This document shows, piece by piece, positions 26,176 through 34,552 of a stretch of 64,000 nt of DNA. Each line of letters begins with the position of its first letter. Within the stretch, counting starts at the first letter, position 1. Position numbers and translations under genes: made by a program. The notes under the pieces are model-generated. The model saw only the letters and a program-made list of their open reading frames with translations, made no database searches and was not told the origin of the DNA. The stretch is from Streptomyces sp. Q6 (lineage in GTDB: Bacteria; Actinomycetota; Actinomycetes; Streptomycetales; Streptomycetaceae), in NCBI RefSeq assembly GCF_036967205.1, contig NZ_CP146022.1, positions 2,170,001-2,234,000 on the forward strand, given 5' to 3'.

Positions 26176-26179
26176 GGCG

Positions 26180-27121
26180 TCAGGAAGCCCCGTACACCTC
26201 CCCCGGTGTTCGTGCCCGCTGCACCAGCTCCCGCGCCGCGTCCCCCGCCCCCGACGGAGTCCACCGCTCGCCCTTGTCGACGGTCGGTCCCGGGTGCCAG
26301 CCCTCCATCACGGTGATCCGGCCGCCCTCGACCTCGAAGACCCGCCCGGTCACCCCGTCGCTGGGCGCGCCCGAGCCGAGCCAGACCACCAGCGGTGACA
26401 CGTTCTCCGGGGCCATCGCGTCGAAGGCGCCCGCCTCGGGGGCCGCCATCGTCTCGGCGAACGCGGCCTCGGTCATCCGGGTCCGCGCGGCCGGTGCGAT
26501 CGCGTTGACCTGTATCCCGTACCGGCCCATCTCGGCGGCGGCCACCAGGGTGAGGCCGAGTATCCCGGCCTTGGCGGCGCTGTAGTTGCCCTGGCCGACC
26601 GACCCCAACAGGCCGGCCCCGGACGAGGTGTTGACGACGCGGGCGACCGGCGTGCGGCCCGCCTTCGCCTCGCCGCGCCAGTAGGCCGCGGCGTGCCGGA
26701 GCGGCAGGAAGTGGCCTTTGAGGTGGACGCGCAGCACGGCGTCCCAGTCGTCCTCGTCGAGGTTGACCAGCATGCGGTCGCGCAGGAACCCGGCGTTGTT
26801 CACCAGGGTGTCGAGCCTCCCGAAGGTGTCGACGGCCGCGGCGACGAGGGAAGCGGCCCCCTCCGACGTCGCGATGTCGCCGCCGTGCGCGACCGCCTCG
26901 CCACCCGATGCCCGTATCGCGTCGACCACGTGGGCCGCCGGGCTGTCGGGGGCGGGCTGTCCGTCGAGCCCCACCCCGAGGTCGTTCACGACGACCTTCG
27001 CCCCTTCGGCGGCGTACGCGAGGGCATGCGCGCGGCCCAGGCCACGGCCCGCCCCGGTCACCACGACCACGCGTCCCGCGCACAGACCGCCGCCCGCCGA
27101 CGCCGCACCCTGATCCGTCAT
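26180..27121 (-). CDS. SDR family oxidoreductase, Rv3548c-like (steroid C/D-ring cluster)
   Basis: NAD(P)-dependent short-chain dehydrogenase of 313 residues: cofactor motif TGAGRGLG, NNAG, and catalytic Tyr/Lys in YSAAKAG, with a C-terminal extension of about 60 residues after the Rossmann core (GGRITVMEGWHPGP). The extension and its place directly next to a second SDR and divergent from echA20 match the KstR2-regulon gene Rv3548c of mycobacteria (from memory). Probably acts on a CoA-thioester intermediate in ring C/D breakdown. ATG 27121 lies next to the stop of the upstream SDR, so the two are cotranscribed. Confidence 0.82.
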   Translation of the reverse strand: MTDQGAASAGGGLCAGRVVVVTGAGRGLGRAHALAYAAEGAKVVVNDLGVGLDGQPAPDSPAAHVVDAIRASGGEAVAHGGDIATSEGAASLVAAAVDTFGRLDTLVNNAGFLRDRMLVNLDEDDWDAVLRVHLKGHFLPLRHAAAYWRGEAKAGRTPVARVVNTSSGAGLLGSVGQGNYSAAKAGILGLTLVAAAEMGRYGIQVNAIAPAARTRMTEAAFAETMAAPEAGAFDAMAPENVSPLVVWLGSGAPSDGVTGRVFEVEGGRITVMEGWHPGPTVDKGERWTPSGAGDAARELVQRARTPGEVYGAS

Positions 27122-27122
27122 C

Positions 27123-27863
27123 TCATGCCTCCTTGTTGGCCGTTGCCGCGTCGAGAAAGGCGGGGCGCTCCCCGCCGCCGTGCACGAGCAGGCTCGCCCC
27201 GCTGATGTACGAGGCGGCGTCCGACGCCAGGAACACCGCCGCCTCGCCGATCTCGCGGGGCTCGGCGAGCCGTCCCAGGGGCACCGTCGCGCCGACCGCG
27301 GCGATGCCCGCCTCGTCCCCGTAGTGCAGGGCCGAGAGTTCCGTGCGCACCATGCCGAGGACCAGCGTGTTGACCCGGATCTCCGGCGCCCACTCCACGG
27401 CCATCGACCGCGCCAGGTTCTCCAGGCCCGCTTTCGCCGCCCCGTACGCCGCGCTGCCGGGTGAGGCCCGGGTGGCGCTGACGCTGCCGATCATCACGAT
27501 CGATCCGCGCGCCGCGGCGAGCCGCTCGCGGGCGGCGAGGGACGCGGTCAGCGGCGCCGTCAGGTTCAGCTCGATGACGCGTGCGTGCCGCTCGGCGTCG
27601 CTGTCGCCGAGCAGCCGGTACGGCGTACCGCCCGCGTTGTTCACGAGGACGTCGACCCGGTCGAGGCCCGCGAAGAAGTCCCGTACGGCGGTGGCGTCCC
27701 GCAGGTCGACCGACAGGAACTCACAGCCCGCCAAAGGCACTTCGGGCGGCCTGCGCGCACAGATCACCACACGTGCCCCGGCCTGCGCGAAGGCGCTCGC
27801 GATCCCCGCGCCCACCCCCCTCGTACCACCGGTCACCACCGCGACCCGGCCCGTCAGATCCAT
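27123..27863 (-). CDS. SDR family oxidoreductase, Rv3549c-like (steroid C/D-ring cluster)
   Basis: Short-chain dehydrogenase of 246 residues with TGGTRGVG near the N-terminus, VNNAGG, and the catalytic YGAAKAG. ATG 27863 follows GGGGCGGGAG and is preferred to the upstream in-frame GTG. It is the first gene of a two-gene minus-strand operon and is divergent from echA20 across a 108-base gap that holds a TetR-type operator. Position and family match Rv3549c in the mycobacterial HIP-degradation cluster. The exact reaction is not established by the sequence. Confidence 0.82.
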   Translation of the reverse strand: MDLTGRVAVVTGGTRGVGAGIASAFAQAGARVVICARRPPEVPLAGCEFLSVDLRDATAVRDFFAGLDRVDVLVNNAGGTPYRLLGDSDAERHARVIELNLTAPLTASLAARERLAAARGSIVMIGSVSATRASPGSAAYGAAKAGLENLARSMAVEWAPEIRVNTLVLGMVRTELSALHYGDEAGIAAVGATVPLGRLAEPREIGEAAVFLASDAASYISGASLLVHGGGERPAFLDAATANKEA

Positions 27864-27935
27864 CTCCCGCCCCTCTCCCCCGCACCCCGCCCGGCCCATT
27901 CCGCTGCCTGCCGTCGCCTGCTACGGTCATGTTCA

Positions 27936-27951
27936 CCAAACAAACGTTAGG
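27936..27951. promoter_or_regulatory. TetR-type operator (KstR2-like box) in the SDR/echA20 divergent promoter
   Basis: Inverted repeat CCAAAC-AAAC-GTTAGG. The same half-sites with the same N4 spacing occur at 37869-37884, the other divergent promoter of this gene cluster. It lies 20 bases upstream of the echA20 ATG. Binding by the KstR2-like proteins encoded at 34553 and 36387 is inferred. Confidence 0.7.
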
Positions 27952-27971
27952 TGGAAAGGCAGCTGAACGCC

Positions 27972-28793
27972 ATGGGTGTCCACACCTCCTCACCCGAAAA
28001 GGGGATCGCCGTCGTCACGGTGGACTTCCCTCCGGTCAACGCGCTGCCGGTACAGGGCTGGTACGACCTGGCGGACGCCGTGCGCGCCGCCGGCCTCGAC
28101 CCCGACGTGCGCTGCGTGGTGCTGACGTCCGCCGAGGGCGGCCGGGGGTTCTGCGCAGGGGTGGACATCAAGGAGATGCAGCGCGAGACGGCCGCGGCGA
28201 AGGGCGGCCACAGCGTGCTCCTCGGCGCCAACCGCGGCTGCTACGAGGCGTTCTCGGCGGTGTACCGGTGCGAGGTGCCGGTCGTGGCGGCCGTCGCCGG
28301 GTTCTGCCTGGGCGGCGGCATCGGGCTCGTGGGGAACGCGGACGCGATCGTGGCGAGCGACGACGCCACGTTCGGCCTGCCCGAGCTGGACCGTGGCGCG
28401 CTCGGCGCCGCCACGCACCTCTCGCGCCTGGTCCCCCAGCATCTGATGCGCGCCCTCTTCTACACGTCCCGCACGGCCACCGCCGCCGAACTGCACGCGC
28501 ACGGTTCGGTGTGGCGGGTCGTCCCGCGCGAGCGCCTGCGCGAGGCGGCGGTGGAGCTGGCGCGCGACATCGCCCGCAAGGACGGCAGCCTCATCCGCCT
28601 CGCGAAGGCCGCGCTGAACGGCATCGACCCCATGGACGTCCACCGCAGCTACCGCTTCGAGCAGGGCTTCACCTTCGAGGCGAACCTCAGCGGCGTCGCC
28701 GACCGGGTCCGCGAGACGTTCGGACAGCCCGACACGTCCGGGCAGTCCGGTACCTCCGGACAGTCCGGTACGTCCGGACAGGAGGACACATGA
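27972..28793 (+). CDS. echA20: Enoyl-CoA hydratase family ring-D hydrolase EchA20
   Basis: Crotonase-fold enzyme, 273 residues from ATG 27972. In mycobacteria EchA20 opens steroid ring D by hydrolysing the cyclic beta-diketone-like CoA intermediate. The segments NALPVQGWYDLADAV, AGVDIKEMQR, ANRGCYEAF, CLGGGIGLVGN and GALGAATHLSRLVPQHLMR match what I recall of Rv3550 nearly word for word. The C-terminal tail is unusual: after RETF it consists of an 18-bp tandem repeat giving GQSGTS units. The stop overlaps the ipdA start (ATGA). A KstR2-type operator lies just upstream. Confidence 0.9.
   Translation: MGVHTSSPEKGIAVVTVDFPPVNALPVQGWYDLADAVRAAGLDPDVRCVVLTSAEGGRGFCAGVDIKEMQRETAAAKGGHSVLLGANRGCYEAFSAVYRCEVPVVAAVAGFCLGGGIGLVGNADAIVASDDATFGLPELDRGALGAATHLSRLVPQHLMRALFYTSRTATAAELHAHGSVWRVVPRERLREAAVELARDIARKDGSLIRLAKAALNGIDPMDVHRSYRFEQGFTFEANLSGVADRVRETFGQPDTSGQSGTSGQSGTSGQEDT
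28721..28792 (+). repeat. 18-bp tandem repeat across the echA20/ipdA junction
   Basis: Four units beginning CGGACAG or CGGGCAG at 28721, 28739, 28757 and 28775. The last unit is degenerate and contains the AGGAGG ribosome binding site and the ATG of ipdA. Confidence 0.85.
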
Positions 28794-29665
28794 CCATGAC
28801 GGACCGGAACCGGACCACGACGGACAAGACCATGACACCCGACGAGGTCGTCGCCCGCCTGCGCAGCGGCATGACCGTCGGCATCGGCGGCTGGGGCTCG
28901 CGCCGCAAACCCATGGCGCTGGTGAGGGCGTTGCTGCGCAGCGACGTGACAGACCTGACCGTCGTCTCGTACGGCGGCCCGGACGTCGGACTGCTCGCCG
29001 CCGCCGGGAAGATCCGCAAGCTGGTCGCCGCGTTCGTGACGCTCGACTCGATCCCGCTCGAACCGAACTTCCGGGCCGCGCGCCAGCAGGGCACGGTGGA
29101 GATGGAGGAAGTCGACGAGGCGATGTTCATGTGGGGCCTGCACGCGGCGGCGAACCGGCTGCCGTTCCTGCCGGTGCGGGCGGGCATCGGCTCGGACGTG
29201 ATGCGCGTCAACCCGCGTCTGCGGACCGTCACCTCACCGTACGAGGACGGGGAGACGTTCGTCGCGATGCCCGCGCTGCGCCTGGACGCGGCGCTCGTGC
29301 ACGTGAACCGCGCGGACCGGCACGGCAACGGCCAGTACCTGGGCCCCGACCCGTACTTCGACGACCTGTTCTGCGAGGCGGCCGACGCGGCGTACGTCTC
29401 CTGCGAGCGGCTGGTCGACGGTTTCGGGAGCGATGTCGTCCCGCAGTCCCTCCTCATCAAGCGGTACGCCGTGACGGGCGTCGTCGAGACGCCGAACGGG
29501 GCGCACTTCACCTCCTGCGTGCCCGACCACGACCGGGACGAGGCGTTCCAGAAGCTGTACGCGACCACGCCCTGGCCCGAGTTCGCCGCGCGGTTCCTGC
29601 CGCCGGGCGGCGACGAGAAGCAGTACCAGTCCGCCGTACAGGCCTGGCACGAGGAGCAGAAGTGA
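28790..29665 (+). CDS. ipdA: CoA-transferase family alpha subunit IpdA (ring-C hydrolase)
   Basis: Alpha subunit, 291 residues, of a heteromeric enzyme with the class I CoA-transferase fold. In mycobacteria and rhodococci IpdAB does not transfer CoA but hydrolyses ring C of the steroid remnant (COCHEA-CoA). The N-terminal glycine motif GMTVGIGGWGSRRKP (about 28-42) and SYGGPDVGLLAAAGKI are typical. ATG 28790 overlaps the echA20 stop with AGGAGG six bases before. The stop overlaps the GTG of ipdB. The order echA20-ipdA-ipdB-ipdC is the mycobacterial one. Confidence 0.88.
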   Translation: MTMTDRNRTTTDKTMTPDEVVARLRSGMTVGIGGWGSRRKPMALVRALLRSDVTDLTVVSYGGPDVGLLAAAGKIRKLVAAFVTLDSIPLEPNFRAARQQGTVEMEEVDEAMFMWGLHAAANRLPFLPVRAGIGSDVMRVNPRLRTVTSPYEDGETFVAMPALRLDAALVHVNRADRHGNGQYLGPDPYFDDLFCEAADAAYVSCERLVDGFGSDVVPQSLLIKRYAVTGVVETPNGAHFTSCVPDHDRDEAFQKLYATTPWPEFAARFLPPGGDEKQYQSAVQAWHEEQK

Positions 29666-30438
29666 CCTCCCCCGAGACGGGCGCCGAGGCCGGCGCCACC
29701 ACCGTCAGCCGCGCCGAGTACTGCGTGATCGCGTGCGCCGACGCCTGGCGGGACGACGGGGAGGTGCTCGCCAGCCCCATGGGCCTGATCCCGTCGGTCG
29801 GGGCGCGGCTCGCCAAGCGGACCTTCTCCCCCGATCTGCTGCTCACCGACGGCGAGGCGACACTGATCGGCCTCGACGGCGAGGCCGAGGGCTGGCTCCC
29901 GTACCGGCAGCATCTGGCGATGGTGAGCGGCGGGAAGCGGCACGTGATGATGGGCGCGAGCCAGCTCGACCGGTTCGGGAACCAGAACATCTCGTGCATC
30001 GGCGACTGGGCGCGGCCCGACCGGCAGCTGCTCGGGGTGCGCGGCGCGCCCGTCAACACCCTGAACAATCCGGTGAGTTACTGGGTTCCGCGGCACAGTC
30101 GCCGGGTCTTCGTCGAGAAGGTCGACATGATCAGCGGAGTGGGGTACGACAGTGCGGCCGCGGCCGGGCCTTCGGCGACCCGCTATCACCGTCTTCCGCG
30201 CGTCGTGACGAACCTGGCCGTCCTGGACTTCGAGACGCCCGACCACGCGATGCGGCTGGCCTCCGTCCATCCGGGGGTCACGGTCGAGGAGGTGCGGGAG
30301 GCGACGGGTTTCCGGCTCGCGCTGCCGCGGGGCGGCGAGGTGCCCTTCACGCGTGAGCCCACGGCCGAGGAACTGCGGCTGATCCGGGAGGTCGTCGACC
30401 CGAAGGGGACGCGGGAGCGGGAGGTCCCGTCCGTATGA
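29662..30438 (+). CDS. ipdB: CoA-transferase family beta subunit IpdB (ring-C hydrolase)
   Basis: Beta subunit, 258 residues from GTG 29662, which overlaps the ipdA stop (GTGA). Family segments include EYCVIACADAWRDDGE, the loop SPMGLIPSVGARLAKRTF, and MMGASQLDRFGNQNIS. It is expected to assemble with IpdA as a heterotetramer in the cytoplasm. It ends with an overlap onto the ipdC start (ATGA), so stoichiometric expression is likely. Confidence 0.88.
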   Translation: MTSPETGAEAGATTVSRAEYCVIACADAWRDDGEVLASPMGLIPSVGARLAKRTFSPDLLLTDGEATLIGLDGEAEGWLPYRQHLAMVSGGKRHVMMGASQLDRFGNQNISCIGDWARPDRQLLGVRGAPVNTLNNPVSYWVPRHSRRVFVEKVDMISGVGYDSAAAAGPSATRYHRLPRVVTNLAVLDFETPDHAMRLASVHPGVTVEEVREATGFRLALPRGGEVPFTREPTAEELRLIREVVDPKGTREREVPSV

Positions 30439-31508
30439 GCGGCGGCGGCGCGTTCACGCTCAGTACGCCCCTGACCGAGCTCGTCGGCGTGCGCCACCCC
30501 CTCGTCCAGACCGGCATGGGCTGGGTCGCGGGTCCCCGGCTCGTGTCGGCCTCGGCGAACGCGGGGGCGCTCGGCATCCTCGCCTCCGCGACCATGACGG
30601 TCGATCAACTGCGTTCCGCCGTACGGGAGGTGAAGTCCCGCACCGACGAGCCGTTCGGCGTGAATCTGCGGGCCGACGCGGGCGACGCGCGGGAGCGGGT
30701 CCGGATCATCGTGGACGAGGGCGTGAAGGTGGCCTCGTTCGCGCTCGCCCCCTCGCGCGAGCTGATCGCCGAGCTGAAGGACGCCGGGGTCGTCGTCATC
30801 CCGTCGATCGGGGCGCGGCGGCACGCGGAGAAGGTCGCGGCGTGGGGCGCGGACGCGGTGATCGTGCAGGGCGGCGAGGGCGGCGGCCATACGGGCGAGG
30901 TGGCCACCTCGGTGCTGTTGCCGCAGGTCGTCGACGCGGTGGACATACCGGTGGTCGGCGCGGGCGGCTTCCACGACGGGCGTGGCCTGGTCGCCGCGCT
31001 CGCCTACGGGGCGGCGGGCGTCGCGATGGGGACACGGTTCCTGCTGACGTCCGACTCCACGGTCCCCGACGCGGTGAAGGCCCGCTATCTCGCGGCGTCG
31101 GTGAAGGACGTCACCGTGACGCGGGCGGTCGACGGTCTTCCGCATCGCATGCTGCGCACGGATCTCGTGAACTCCCTGGAGAGCGCGGGGCGTTCGCGTG
31201 CGCTGTTCCAGGCGGTACGGCGCGCCGCCGGGTTCCGCAGGCTCTCCGGTCTCTCCTGGCCGCAGATGGTCAGGGACGGGCTCGCCATGAAGCACGGCAA
31301 GGACCTCACCTGGAGCCAGGTCCTGCTCGCCGCGAACACCCCCATGCTCCTGAAGGCGTCCATGGTCGAGGGCCGCACCGACCTCGGCGTGATGGCGTCG
31401 GGCCAGGTCGCGGGGCTCATCGAGGACCTGCCCAGCTGCGCGGAGCTCGTCGACCGCGTGCTGGCCGAGGCCCGGCACGTGCTCGGCACCCTGCCGACAC
31501 CAGGGTGA
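30435..31508 (+). CDS. ipdC: NAD(P)H:flavin oxidoreductase of the nitronate monooxygenase family, IpdC
   Basis: FMN-binding TIM-barrel protein of 357 residues related to 2-nitropropane dioxygenases. The substrate and FMN motifs are HPLVQTGMGWVAGPRLVSA near the N-terminus, VIVQGGEGGGHTGE in the middle, VVGAGGFHDGRG and AAGVAMGTRFLLT. In steroid degraders IpdC reduces or isomerises a C-ring CoA intermediate before ring opening. Last gene of the echA20-ipdABC operon, starting on the ipdB stop. A 43-base gap separates it from the phosphatase gene. Confidence 0.86.
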   Translation: MSGGGAFTLSTPLTELVGVRHPLVQTGMGWVAGPRLVSASANAGALGILASATMTVDQLRSAVREVKSRTDEPFGVNLRADAGDARERVRIIVDEGVKVASFALAPSRELIAELKDAGVVVIPSIGARRHAEKVAAWGADAVIVQGGEGGGHTGEVATSVLLPQVVDAVDIPVVGAGGFHDGRGLVAALAYGAAGVAMGTRFLLTSDSTVPDAVKARYLAASVKDVTVTRAVDGLPHRMLRTDLVNSLESAGRSRALFQAVRRAAGFRRLSGLSWPQMVRDGLAMKHGKDLTWSQVLLAANTPMLLKASMVEGRTDLGVMASGQVAGLIEDLPSCAELVDRVLAEARHVLGTLPTPG

Positions 31509-31551
31509 TCCACAGGCCGTCGACCGGCCGCTTCCGCAAGGGAGTTCACGT

Positions 31552-32457
31552 ATGCCAGCCACGAGCAGAGCCATGTTCCCGCGGCGCCGGGTGCTCGGCG
31601 CCGCCCTCGGCACGGTGACGGCGGCGGCACTCGCCCCGGCCGTCGCCACCGCCGCTCCCGGCACCCCCAGGATCCGGCAGATCCCGCTGCAAGGAGCGGT
31701 GAACGTCCGTGACATCGGCGGCCACCGGGCCGGCCACGGCGGCCGGGTGCGCCACGGGCTGGTCTACCGGGCCGACGCGCTGAGCAAGCTGACCGCTGCC
31801 GACGTGACGACGCTCAGCGCGCTGAGGCTGCGTCAGGTCGTCGACTACCGGGTGCCGTTGGAGGTCCAGTACGACGGCGCGGACCGGCTGCCCGCGGGGG
31901 TGCCCGGCGTCGCGCGCCCGGTCACGGACAACGGCCTGTACGCGCGGATCCTGGCCGCCATCGCCTCCCAGGACCCGGTCCGGCAGGAGGAGATGCTGGG
32001 CGGCGGGCGGGCGGCCGCGTTCATGCGGAGCGTCTACCCGATGTTCGTGACCAGCGCCGACAATCGCGCGCGGTTCGCGGCGACGCTGCACGACATCGCG
32101 TACGGCAGGGGCAGCCTGCTGTACCACTGCACCTCCGGCAAGGACCGCACCGGCTGGACGACGTACGTGCTGCTGCGCCTGCTCGGCGTGCCTGAACGGA
32201 TCGCTGTCGACGACTACTTGGCGTCCAACACCTTCCGCGCGGCGCACGACGCGAAGCTGCGCGAGAGCCTGCGGCAGTCCGGTGCGATGCGCGATCCGGA
32301 GCTGCTGATCCCGCTCCAGGAGGTGCGCACGGAGTACCTGGGGGCCGCCCTCGATCAGGTCCGCGCCGACCACGGCAGCCTCCGCCGGTACGTCACCGAC
32401 GGACTCGGTGTCGACCGGCGCACGGTGGCGATGCTGCGGGCGCGACTCGTCGAGTGA
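31552..32457 (+). CDS. Exported protein-tyrosine/serine phosphatase, PtpB-like
   Basis: Cysteine-based phosphatase of 301 residues. The N-terminus carries a twin-Arg signal (PRRRVLGAALG, Ala-rich core, cleavage near residue 35), and the family opening NVRDIGGHRAGHGG follows. The catalytic P-loop is HCTSGKDRTG with Cys193 and Arg199. The type is the broad-specificity Y_phosphatase3 group that includes mycobacterial PtpB. ATG 31552 follows AAGGGAG. It is convergent with the helicase gene. Its link to the surrounding CoA-catabolic genes is not apparent. Confidence 0.85.
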   Translation: MPATSRAMFPRRRVLGAALGTVTAAALAPAVATAAPGTPRIRQIPLQGAVNVRDIGGHRAGHGGRVRHGLVYRADALSKLTAADVTTLSALRLRQVVDYRVPLEVQYDGADRLPAGVPGVARPVTDNGLYARILAAIASQDPVRQEEMLGGGRAAAFMRSVYPMFVTSADNRARFAATLHDIAYGRGSLLYHCTSGKDRTGWTTYVLLRLLGVPERIAVDDYLASNTFRAAHDAKLRESLRQSGAMRDPELLIPLQEVRTEYLGAALDQVRADHGSLRRYVTDGLGVDRRTVAMLRARLVE

Positions 32458-32493
32458 GTCGCGCCCGTCTCCTTCGAGGTACCTTCGGCCGGG

Positions 32494-34092
32494 TTACGCG
32501 GCGGCCTTGCGGGGGCCACGCGGACCCCGGCCACGCCGGGCGCCACCGGCGCCCGCGCCGGTCCCGGAACCCGCACCGGCGCCGTTCGCACCGCCACCGG
32601 CGGAGCGGCGGCGGCCGCCGGACCCGGCGGCCGAGGAGCGCTGCTGGCCCTCGCCACCGGCCGCACGGCCCGTACCCCCGTTGCCGGAACCGGCACCGCG
32701 GGAGCGGCGCGAGCGGCGCGGCTTCGAGGCGGCGGACGGCGCGGTCGGCTCGGGCACGGCGATGGTGACGGCCACCCCGGACGGCTCGCGGGCGCCGGTG
32801 ATCTCCACCAGCTCCTCGTCCGTGGACCGGACCTGCGTCGTACGGGGCTGGACCTTGGCGTCGCGCATGAGGCGCTGCACATCGCGCTTCTGCTCGGGCA
32901 GGACCAGCGTCACGACGCTGCCGGACTCACCGGCGCGGGCGGTGCGGCCGCCGCGGTGCAGGTAGTCCTTGTGCTCGGTGGGCGGGTCCACGTTCACGAC
33001 GAGGTCGAGGTCGTCGACGTGAATGCCGCGCGCGGCGACGTTCGTGGCGACGAGCGCGGTGACCCGGCCGTCCTTGAACTGCTCCAGCGTGCGGTTGCGC
33101 TGCGGCTGGCTGCGGCCGCCGTGCAGCGGCGCGGCGAACACGCCGCTGGCCAGCAGGCGCTTGGCGAGCCGGTCGGCGGAGCGCTTGGTGTCGACGAAGA
33201 GGATGACGCGGCCTTCACGCGCGGCGATGCGCGCCGTGACGGCCTTCTTGTCGGTCTCGTCGAGCAGGTGCAGGACGTGGTGCTCCATCGTCGTGACGGC
33301 GCCCGCGGACGGGTCGACCGAGTGCACGACGGGGTCGGTGAGGAACTGCCGTACGAGACGGTCCACGTTCCGGTCGAGCGTCGCGGAGAACAGCATCGTC
33401 TGGCCGCCCGCCTCGACCTGCTTGAGCAGCGCGGTGACCTGCGGCATGAAGCCCATGTCGGCCATCTGGTCGGCCTCGTCGAGGACGGTGATGCGGACCT
33501 GGGCGAGGTCGCAGTCACCTCGCTCGATGAGGTCCTTGAGGCGGCCGGGGGTGGCGACGACGACCTCGGCGCCACGGCGCAGCTGGCCGGCCTGCCGCGC
33601 GATCGACATGCCGCCGACGACGGTGGCCATGCGCAGGTTGACCGAGGTGGCGTACGGGGTGAGGGCGTCGGTGACCTGCTGGGCCAGCTCGCGCGTGGGG
33701 ACGAGCACGAGGGCCAGCGGGGTGCGCGGCTCGGCCTTCGCACCGGCGGTGCGGGCGAGCAGCGGAAGCCCGAAGGCGAGGGTCTTGCCGGAGCCGGTGC
33801 GGCCGCGGCCGAGCAGATCCCGTCCGGCGAGAGAGTTGGGCAGCGTCGCGGCCTGGATCGGGAAGGGCGCGGTGACGCCCTGCGCGGCCAAGGTCTTCAA
33901 CAGGGCTGCGGGCATGTCGAGTTCGGCGAAGGTGTCGACCGGGGGCAGCGCGGGAGTGGTGTTCTCCGGCATGGTGAACTCGCGCGGCGGCGTGGGCTGC
34001 TGCCGGCGCTGCTGCTCGGGGGCGCGGCGCTTTCCGCCGGTGGTGGCGGGGCGGGGACTGCGACGGCGGGACGGGCGGGGTGAGCTGGCCAT
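32494..34092 (-). CDS. DEAD-box ATP-dependent RNA helicase
   Basis: RNA helicase of 532 residues. After a basic N-terminal 40 residues come the Q motif region (FPIQAATLP), motif I GRTGSGKT, motif Ib TPGR, motif II DEAD in ITVLDEADQM, motif III SAT and motif VI HRGGRTARAG. The last 100 residues are a Gly/Arg/Ala-rich basic tail likely to bind RNA. The gene shares its orientation with a cold-shock gene just upstream (83-base gap), a common link with RNA remodelling at low temperature. ATG 34092 is the start; a GGAAGG lies somewhat far upstream. Confidence 0.92.
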   Translation of the reverse strand: MASSPRPSRRRSPRPATTGGKRRAPEQQRRQQPTPPREFTMPENTTPALPPVDTFAELDMPAALLKTLAAQGVTAPFPIQAATLPNSLAGRDLLGRGRTGSGKTLAFGLPLLARTAGAKAEPRTPLALVLVPTRELAQQVTDALTPYATSVNLRMATVVGGMSIARQAGQLRRGAEVVVATPGRLKDLIERGDCDLAQVRITVLDEADQMADMGFMPQVTALLKQVEAGGQTMLFSATLDRNVDRLVRQFLTDPVVHSVDPSAGAVTTMEHHVLHLLDETDKKAVTARIAAREGRVILFVDTKRSADRLAKRLLASGVFAAPLHGGRSQPQRNRTLEQFKDGRVTALVATNVAARGIHVDDLDLVVNVDPPTEHKDYLHRGGRTARAGESGSVVTLVLPEQKRDVQRLMRDAKVQPRTTQVRSTDEELVEITGAREPSGVAVTIAVPEPTAPSAASKPRRSRRSRGAGSGNGGTGRAAGGEGQQRSSAAGSGGRRRSAGGGANGAGAGSGTGAGAGGARRGRGPRGPRKAAA

Positions 34093-34175
34093 GCGGCATG
34101 CCTTCCGGGGACGGGGACAGCGCGAGCCGGGGCCCGCACCGTCAGCGGTGCGGACCCCGGCCCGGTGATGCTGGA

Positions 34176-34379
34176 TCAGGCGGGGAGGATGTTCTCCGCC
34201 TGCGGGCCCTTCTGGCCCTGCGTCACGTCGAACGTGACCTTCTGGCCCTCCTGGAGCTCACGGAAGCCCGAGGTGGCGATGTTCGAGTAGTGGGCGAAGA
34301 CGTCGGCGCCGCCGCCGTCCTGCTCGATGAAGCCGAAGCCCTTTTCCGAGTTGAACCACTTCACGGTACCGGTGGCCAT
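34176..34379 (-). CDS. Cold-shock protein, CspA family
   Basis: A 67-residue single-stranded nucleic-acid chaperone. It has both RNP motifs, KGFGFI and VFAHY, in the expected positions of the five-stranded barrel and the standard length. A very strong ribosome binding site AAGGAGAA precedes ATG 34379. The 170-base region upstream is less GC-rich than its surroundings, as usual for the leader of these genes. It probably helps keep mRNA unfolded; it is followed by the DEAD-box helicase. Confidence 0.96.
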   Translation of the reverse strand: MATGTVKWFNSEKGFGFIEQDGGGADVFAHYSNIATSGFRELQEGQKVTFDVTQGQKGPQAENILPA

Positions 34380-34467
34380 GTCATTCTCCTTGAACAGGTA
34401 GCAGCCCCCATTCCGAGAACGCTCATGGGAACGCCGGATTCCGGGAACACACCCCGGAAAACAATAA

Positions 34468-34497
34468 TGCGCCTGAGGAACATTCCCGTCAGGCGCA
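34468..34497 (-). terminator. Hairpin terminator after the KstR2-like TetR gene
   Basis: Nine-base perfect stem (34468-34476 with 34489-34497) with further GGAA/TTCC pairing inside the loop. On the minus strand it is followed by a T-rich stretch (ATTATTGTTTT). It lies 56 bases after the TetR stop and separates that operon from the cold-shock gene. Confidence 0.75.
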
Positions 34498-34552
34498 CAT
34501 AAAGTCTATGGGTACCAAAACTGCAACACGTAGATCATAGCACGCGGCCCGC

